Assembly: GCA_002480165.1 (NCBI GenBank)
Contig: DLBP01000011.1
Span: 1 to 6,119 of the forward strand
Reading direction: 5' to 3'
From: Proteobacteria bacterium UBA7821
GTDB lineage: Bacteria > Pseudomonadota > Gammaproteobacteria > Comchoanobacterales > Comchoanobacteraceae
Length of the DNA: 6,119 nt
Part shown: positions 1 to 4,281 of the stretch, piece after piece
How positions within the stretch are numbered: position 1 is the stretch's first letter
Layout of the letters: every line of letters starts with the position of its first letter
Notes under the pieces: model-generated
What the model was told of the DNA's origin: nothing
The model's input: the letters and a program-made list of their open reading frames with translations, nothing else
Databases searched by the model: none
Program-made: the position numbers and the translations under genes

Positions 1-1
1 G

Positions 2-79
2 GAAGATTATGCATCGGCTCTGTCTCAGTTATCTCAAATTTTAGCGCAACGCCGTGTGATTGACAACAGTAAACAATAA
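2..79 (+). CDS. atpC: F1Fo ATP synthase epsilon subunit, C-terminal fragment
   Basis: Only the last 25 codons and the TAA stop are present; the gene begins left of the window. The peptide starts EDYASALSQL and ends AQRRVIDNSKQ. It lines up with the C-terminal helix of E. coli AtpC, which has VDYAQASAEL and then AQLRVIELTKK. Epsilon is the small rotor subunit of the F1 sector, and its C-terminal helices can inhibit ATP hydrolysis. The reading frame and its position 22 nt before glmU both support the call, because glmU follows atpC in E. coli and many other gammaproteobacteria. The fragment is too short to say anything about function in this strain. The recall of the E. coli sequence is from memory, not from an alignment search. 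Confidence 0.8.
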   Translation, partial: EDYASALSQLSQILAQRRVIDNSKQ

Positions 80-88
80 CCGTGACGC

Positions 89-94
89 AAGGAG
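89..94 (+). promoter_or_regulatory. Shine-Dalgarno sequence of glmU
   Basis: AAGGAG lies 7 nt before the ATG at 102. It decides between that ATG and an in-frame TTG at 60, which would add 14 residues, lie inside atpC and have no comparable ribosome binding site. Confidence 0.8.
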
Positions 95-101
95 ATTGAA
101 T

Positions 102-1472
102 ATGACCGTTCTCGTTGTTCTTGCTGGGGGGCTTGGAAAACGCTTGGGTTGTCACAGGCCAAAGCCATTGGTTGAACTTGCTGGGCAGCCAATGATAATC
201 CACATCTTAAACAAAGCCAGTCAGCTTAATTTCAAAAAAATCCTAGTCGTTGTTCCAAAGCAATACCGTGAGCTGTATGAGGAATCGTTCGAAGGGCACC
301 CCGTCGATATCGTAACACAAGCACAGCAAGAAGGAACTGGTGCGGCATTAGCTCTGGCATTGCCTTATTGTGAGCCAACTGATGAGGTTCTGGTGTGGTA
401 CGCTGATATGCCATTGGTTCGTCTTTGTGATGTAACACAAGTCATCTCCAGAGGTCATAATCAACCGCTTAGCCTTGTGACAATCACACCGTCAGACCCA
501 TCTGGTATGGGACGGATTATACGACAAGGTTCTATGGTTTCCCAAATTGTTGAAGAAAAAGATGCGACGACAGAGCAGCAGACGATTAATGAAGTGTTTG
601 CTGGAATGATGATGGCGCCAAAATGGCTATTAGAAGAGCTACTTCCCATGTGTCATACATCTAATAATCAGTCGGAAGTCTTGCTGACGGATGTGGTGAA
701 GTTAGCCAATGAGCGATCGCATCCCGTTCAGCCAATACCCTTTCCAGATAGTGACTATTTTTTAGGTATTAATCTGCCAAGCCAGTGGTCACAAGCTGAG
801 CGAATACTCCAGCGAGACAGGGTATTAGACTTGCAAGCACAAGGTGCTTTGATTGTTGACATCAGTCGATGTGAAGTGCGAGGACAAGTTCGGGTTGGTC
901 GAGGCGTTAAACTAGATGTTGGTGTGATCTTGGAGGGGGATGTGATACTAGGTGATGGTGTTACTGTTGGTCCATACACCCGGATAAAACAATCAACCAT
1001 TCAAGACAATGTTTGGGTTAAGGATCACTGTGTTGTTGAATACACCACCATACACGCGAATTCGACCATCGGCCCTTTTGCTTATTGCCGTGTAAACAAT
1101 ACCATCGGCGAGCAAGCCAAAGTGGGCGCCTTTGTTGAACTAAAGAATACAACGATTGGGGCCAAATCGAAGGCTGCTCACTTGAGTTATTTAGGTGATG
1201 CGCATATTGCTGATCATGTTAATATTGGTGCGGGTGTGATTACTTGTAATTTTGATGGTGAAAAAAAACAGAAGACGATTGTTGGAACCGGTGCGTTTAT
1301 TGGTGCTGGTGTTGAGCTGATTGCACCAATAACCATTGGTCAGGATGCGTTTATTGGTGCTGGATCCACGGTTAGCAAGACAGTTGAACCCCGTTGTTTA
1401 GTCATCGCGCGTGCAAGGCAGGTTGCCTACACAGACTGGCACGACAAGAGGCAGACAGCTGATGTGGATTAA
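102..1472 (+). CDS. glmU: Bifunctional GlmU: GlcNAc-1-P uridylyltransferase / GlcN-1-P N-acetyltransferase
   Basis: GlmU acetylates glucosamine-1-phosphate with acetyl-CoA and then couples the product to UTP. This gives cytoplasmic UDP-GlcNAc for peptidoglycan and LPS. The ATG at 102 gives 456 residues, the same length as E. coli GlmU. The N-terminal nucleotidyltransferase domain (about 1-225) has LAGGLGKRLG at 7-16, K21, GTG at 78-80, the metal-binding D102 within YAD, E151 and N224. A left-handed beta-helix of hexapeptide repeats covers about 250-440. It keeps the acetyltransferase residues matching E. coli R333, K351, H363, Y366, N377, N386, K392 and R440 (here R330, K348, H360, Y363, N374, N383, K389 and R437). 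Unusual points are K13 in place of the Thr of the GxGT loop, A101 for the Gly of YGD, F166 in place of E. coli N169, and A402 in place of S405. The frame is intact, so I take it to be a working but diverged GlmU. It probably shares a transcript with the genes downstream and possibly with the atp operon. Confidence 0.95.
   Translation: MTVLVVLAGGLGKRLGCHRPKPLVELAGQPMIIHILNKASQLNFKKILVVVPKQYRELYEESFEGHPVDIVTQAQQEGTGAALALALPYCEPTDEVLVWYADMPLVRLCDVTQVISRGHNQPLSLVTITPSDPSGMGRIIRQGSMVSQIVEEKDATTEQQTINEVFAGMMMAPKWLLEELLPMCHTSNNQSEVLLTDVVKLANERSHPVQPIPFPDSDYFLGINLPSQWSQAERILQRDRVLDLQAQGALIVDISRCEVRGQVRVGRGVKLDVGVILEGDVILGDGVTVGPYTRIKQSTIQDNVWVKDHCVVEYTTIHANSTIGPFAYCRVNNTIGEQAKVGAFVELKNTTIGAKSKAAHLSYLGDAHIADHVNIGAGVITCNFDGEKKQKTIVGTGAFIGAGVELIAPITIGQDAFIGAGSTVSKTVEPRCLVIARARQVAYTDWHDKRQTADVD
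1292..1363 (+). repeat. Two 18-bp direct repeats within the glmU beta-helix region
   Basis: TGCGTTTATTGGTGCTGG occurs exactly at 1292-1309 and again at 1346-1363. The start-to-start distance is 54 nt, or 18 codons, which is one full turn of a left-handed beta-helix. Both copies encode AFIGAG in the same frame. The DNA repeat therefore reflects the repeating protein fold and is not a mobile or regulatory element. Confidence 0.85.
1446..1451 (+). promoter_or_regulatory. Probable Shine-Dalgarno sequence of the L,D-transpeptidase gene
   Basis: AAGAGG lies inside the end of glmU, 10 nt before the ATG at 1462. The match is moderate and the spacing somewhat long. Translation may also be coupled to glmU, whose stop codon lies just after this ATG. 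Confidence 0.5.
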
Positions 1473-2394
1473 TCGGTTTTTATTGTGTTTCATTCTCTTC
1501 ACGACCAGTATCATAGCTGATCGTTACCCATGGCAGCCGGGTATGACGACAGTCGGTCGCATTGATTACTACATGATGACACCAGACGATAGTCTACGAG
1601 AAGTGGCGTTTCGCTATCGAGTCGGCTATGATGCATTAATGGCTGCTAATCCATATATTTCCAAGTTACCAACGGCAAGTAGCTATGTCCTTATAATCCC
1701 TACTGTTCACATATTGCCTCACTTAGAGCCGGGTATTAATATTAACTTAGCTGAGAGACGCCTTTACTATCTTGATGATGAACAAGCTATTTTATATAGT
1801 TACCCAGTCAGTATTGGCCGCGTTGGCTGGCAAACGCCAGAAGGTGAGTTTTTTGTACAGGAAAAAATGTTTCGGCCTTATTGGAACATTCCAGAGAGCA
1901 TCCGTGTCGCGGAGGCTAAAAGAGGCATCAGTTTACCTAAACGAATTCCACCTGGTAATGAAAATCCTTTGGGAGAGTATGCGTTGCGTTTGTCTTCCCC
2001 GACGTATCTGATACACGTCAATTTTGTGGAGCGTAAAGTTGGTTTGCGTTCAACATCTGGCTGTATTAGTCTATTCGCTGATGATATGAAAGAGTTGTAC
2101 CATCTAGTGACAGAAAACACACCAGTCCACATTTTTAATCAACCAGTTAAAGTGGTAGAGGATAGTGAGTATGTCTATATTGAGAGTCACAGACCATTGT
2201 CAGAGTATATTACCGATTACCAACAAGAAGATAAAGCGATTGAGGCGATACTAACCCAAGCATTTCAACAACAGCTACCAGTAGACAGCGATTGGGCCAA
2301 CCGGCCTGAAATGATCGATTATATTCTTAAAACAGTGGGTATCCCACAAAAATTTGGAAAGGAGAGCAGTCATGTTACAAGAAGTTCAGGTTAA
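1462..2394 (+). CDS. Periplasmic L,D-transpeptidase, ErfK/YbiS/YcfS type (YkuD domain)
   Basis: These enzymes use a Cys nucleophile to form L,D bonds on peptidoglycan stem peptides, making 3-3 cross-links or anchoring Braun-type lipoprotein in the periplasm. I chose ATG 1462 (310 residues) because it starts exactly at a signal peptide, MWINRFLLCFILF..., with likely cleavage after A19. An in-frame GTG at 1411 would put 17 polar residues before it. A LysM-like segment (about 34-81: DDSLREVAFRYRVGYDALMAANP, shown here only by its ends D and P) precedes the YkuD domain (about 91-227). The layout matches E. coli YbiS, including PPGNENPLGEYAL and a C-terminal NQPVKV segment. H185 and C201 are the expected catalytic pair. 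The motif around Cys reads STSGCISL, where the family usually has SHGC followed by I or V and then Arg. The His two before Cys is thus Ser199, and the Arg two after it is Ser203. Some L,D-transpeptidases, such as E. coli LdtD as I recall it, also have SSGC, so activity is plausible. The reading frame overlaps glmU by 11 nt and dut by 23 nt. Confidence 0.88.
   Translation: MWINRFLLCFILFTTSIIADRYPWQPGMTTVGRIDYYMMTPDDSLREVAFRYRVGYDALMAANPYISKLPTASSYVLIIPTVHILPHLEPGININLAERRLYYLDDEQAILYSYPVSIGRVGWQTPEGEFFVQEKMFRPYWNIPESIRVAEAKRGISLPKRIPPGNENPLGEYALRLSSPTYLIHVNFVERKVGLRSTSGCISLFADDMKELYHLVTENTPVHIFNQPVKVVEDSEYVYIESHRPLSEYITDYQQEDKAIEAILTQAFQQQLPVDSDWANRPEMIDYILKTVGIPQKFGKESSHVTRSSG
2358..2364 (+). 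promoter_or_regulatory. Shine-Dalgarno sequence of dut
   Basis: AAAGGAG ends 7 nt before the ATG at 2372, within the last codons of the upstream transpeptidase gene. It supports that ATG over the in-frame TTG at 2354, which would overlap this site. Confidence 0.8.
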
Positions 2395-2833
2395 AGTACT
2401 TGATCAACGAATCGGTCGTCAGTTTCCAGAATTGGGCTATTGCTCACAAGATGCTGCTGGTTTGGATCTCATTGCTTGTTTGGATCAGCCATACCAATTA
2501 ATGCCACAAGAAACCCTGCTCGTGCCAACGGGTATCGCAATTTATATACAAAATAATGCTTATGCGGCTAAAATTTTACCAAGATCAGGACTGGGTCATA
2601 AAAAAGGCATTGTATTGGGTAACAGTGTTGGGCTAATTGATGCTGATTATCAAGGGCCATTAATGGTTTCGTGTTTTAATAGAAGTCGTGAGGCTTATGT
2701 GATCACGCCAGGTGAAAGGATCGCACAATTGATTTTCATACCAATCCAGCGACCAAACTTGATTACAGTCAGTGAGTTCACAGCTACTAGTGAGCGAGGA
2801 ACCGGTGGATTTGGCTCAACAGGGAGATTTTGA
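2372..2833 (+). CDS. dut: Deoxyuridine 5'-triphosphate nucleotidohydrolase (dUTPase)
   Basis: Dut hydrolyses dUTP to dUMP and pyrophosphate in the cytoplasm. This keeps uracil out of DNA and supplies dUMP for thymidylate synthesis. The product from ATG 2372 is 153 residues, against 151 in E. coli. All five motifs of the homotrimeric dUTPase family are present in order: AGLDL at 29-33, LPRSGLGHKKG at 69-79, GLIDADYQG at 87-95, PGERIAQLIF at 113-122, and the C-terminal ERGTGGFGSTGR at 141-152 that closes over the active site. The catalytic Asp (D90) and the uracil-stacking Tyr (Y93) sit at the same numbers as in E. coli. Nothing suggests loss of function. The gene starts inside the transpeptidase gene and ends 1 nt before the phosphohexomutase start. 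In Pseudomonas and relatives dut lies next to algC as here, but there coaBC normally precedes it. Confidence 0.97.
   Translation: MLQEVQVKVLDQRIGRQFPELGYCSQDAAGLDLIACLDQPYQLMPQETLLVPTGIAIYIQNNAYAAKILPRSGLGHKKGIVLGNSVGLIDADYQGPLMVSCFNRSREAYVITPGERIAQLIFIPIQRPNLITVSEFTATSERGTGGFGSTGRF
2821..2826 (+). promoter_or_regulatory. Shine-Dalgarno sequence of the phosphohexomutase gene
   Basis: AGGGAG within the last codons of dut lies 8 nt before the ATG at 2835. It favours that start over an in-frame GTG at 2772, which would add 21 residues deep inside dut. Confidence 0.7.
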
Positions 2834-2834
2834 T

Positions 2835-4250
2835 ATGACTTATGTATTACCAGTGTCGGTTGACCCCACTGTCTTTCGAGCTTACGATATCCGTGGTATT
2901 GCAGAGGAAGTTTTAACCGAGTCTGTTTATTATGTGATCGGTATTTCTTTGGGGAAAATTATGCGAGAATCCAAAGAAAAAACGGTTGTTATTGGTCGAG
3001 ATGGCCGTTTATCTTCAAAAAAGTTTGCTGAAGCATTAATTGCGGGTGTCAGCCAGATGGGGATTAGTGTTAAAGATATCGGTTTAGTACCGACGCCTTT
3101 ACTGTATTTTTCAACTCATTATCTTCCGTATCATTCAGGACTAATTGTTACTGGTAGCCATAACCCAAAAAATTACAATGGCTTAAAGATGGTACTCCAA
3201 GGCCAAGTTTTATCAACAGAATCGATACAAAAAGTCAGAGAAATTGTTGATAATATTTGTAAACAAAGACAGCTGCCTGAGGTTACGCTACCCGGTGTCG
3301 TGGAAGATGAGTCGAGTATACCCGATGCATACATCGATTGTGTTAAGCAAAAAATCCAGTTGGCTAAGGCCTTGACGGTTGTCATTGATGCTGGTAATGG
3401 CGCAGCTGGTCAGGTGGCCGTTGATTTATTTAATGCACTGGGTTGTCGTGTGATTGCTTTATACTGTGATATTGATGGGAATTTCCCCAATCATCACCCA
3501 AATCCAGGTGATCCAAAGAATCTGGTTGATTTACAACAAGCGGTCCTCGATCATTCCGCTGATATTGGTTTGGCTTTTGATGGGGATGCAGACCGCCTCG
3601 GTGTTGTCGATAATTTAGGAGAAATTATATACCCAGATCGTCTATTGATGTTGTTTGCTAAAGATTTACTTGAGAGTCACCCAAATGCAAAAGTTATCTA
3701 TGATGTGAAATGCTCACGCCATTTAGATACATTGATTCGGTCCTGGGGAGGGCAGCCTATCATGGCAAAAACAGGGCACTCGCTCATTAGAAGAAGAATG
3801 ATTATGGAATCAGCAATGTTGGCTGGTGAGATATCAGGCCATATTTTTTTCGTGGATAACTGGTTTTCATTTGATGACGGTTTGTACGCTGGTTGTAAAC
3901 TGCTAGATATTTTAGCCAAGAAACCGGTTAGCTCCGCTGAGCTATTTAGCGAGTATACAGACGATGTTACCACTGAGGAGTTGTTACAACCTGTTGTGGA
4001 ATCTGAGAAGTTTGATTGGGTAAAGCGTCTTATTGGTGCTGCAGAAAATCAAGACAATTTGAGCGCTTCGATTATCAAGATTGATGGCTTAAGGTTAGAA
4101 TTTGACGATGGCTGGGGACTTGTTCGAGCATCCAATACAACCCCTTGTTTGACACTCCGGTTTGCTGGAATAGATGACGCCGCTAAGCAGCGTGTCAGAA
4201 ATGTCTTTGCTAGTTTATTTAACACCGTCGGCTTGCCATTAACCGTATAA
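2835..4250 (+). CDS. algC: Phosphomannomutase/phosphoglucomutase, AlgC type
   Basis: The enzyme interconverts hexose-6- and hexose-1-phosphates (mannose and glucose) through a phosphoserine. It feeds GDP-mannose and UDP- or dTDP-glucose routes to LPS and polysaccharide. The 471-residue product from ATG 2835 is close to Pseudomonas aeruginosa AlgC (463) and follows it along its whole length. It begins with FRAYDIRG at 14-21. TGSHNP at 106-111 puts the phosphoserine at S108, the same number as in AlgC. The metal loop DGDADR at 249-254 supplies D249, D251 and D253. GEISGH at 331-336 is the sugar-recognition loop, with E332 and S334. RASNTTP at 431-437 binds the substrate phosphate. NFPNHHPNPG at 216-225 and KTGHSLI at 312-318 are also typical. 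It is the last gene of the plus-strand cluster. AlgC proteins act on both mannose and glucose phosphates; a role in alginate is not implied. The symbol manB or pmm would also be acceptable. Confidence 0.95.
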   Translation: MTYVLPVSVDPTVFRAYDIRGIAEEVLTESVYYVIGISLGKIMRESKEKTVVIGRDGRLSSKKFAEALIAGVSQMGISVKDIGLVPTPLLYFSTHYLPYHSGLIVTGSHNPKNYNGLKMVLQGQVLSTESIQKVREIVDNICKQRQLPEVTLPGVVEDESSIPDAYIDCVKQKIQLAKALTVVIDAGNGAAGQVAVDLFNALGCRVIALYCDIDGNFPNHHPNPGDPKNLVDLQQAVLDHSADIGLAFDGDADRLGVVDNLGEIIYPDRLLMLFAKDLLESHPNAKVIYDVKCSRHLDTLIRSWGGQPIMAKTGHSLIRRRMIMESAMLAGEISGHIFFVDNWFSFDDGLYAGCKLLDILAKKPVSSAELFSEYTDDVTTEELLQPVVESEKFDWVKRLIGAAENQDNLSASIIKIDGLRLEFDDGWGLVRASNTTPCLTLRFAGIDDAAKQRVRNVFASLFNTVGLPLTV

Positions 4251-4281
4251 GATCCTACATTGTACTAATGAGCAATCTTGA
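4251..4281. other. 31-nt convergent intergenic gap without a visible terminator
   Basis: This gap separates the stop codons of the phosphohexomutase gene (plus) and the deacetylase-like gene (minus). The only pairings seen are short: AAGAT/ATCTT with a loop of about 21 nt, and CCTA/TAGG. Neither is GC-rich or followed by a T-run on either strand. Transcripts probably run into the opposite gene or end by Rho. Confidence 0.5.

Noticed and set aside
60..88. TTGACA at 60-65 as a -35 box for a glmU promoter
   Set aside because: At 16-18 nt spacing the following hexamers (such as GTGACG and TGACGC) do not resemble TATAAT, and the site overlaps the end of atpC. It is better explained as coding sequence.
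60..101. Upstream TTG start for glmU adding 14 residues
   Set aside because: The ATG at 102 has a strong Shine-Dalgarno sequence and gives exactly the 456-residue length of E. coli GlmU.
232..1000. Minus-strand open frames within glmU
   Set aside because: Short, without family features, and opposite a confidently identified gene.
1261..1268. Run of eight A in glmU as a programmed slippage site or frameshift error
   Set aside because: The frame continues correctly through it, coding Lys388 and Lys389, and the downstream protein matches GlmU to the expected end.
1411..1461. GTG start for the L,D-transpeptidase adding 17 residues
   Set aside because: The extra residues are polar and basic and would bury the signal peptide, which begins at the ATG at 1462.
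1772..2132. Other-frame and antisense open frames within the transpeptidase gene
   Set aside because: They overlap the conserved YkuD domain coding region and show no features of their own.
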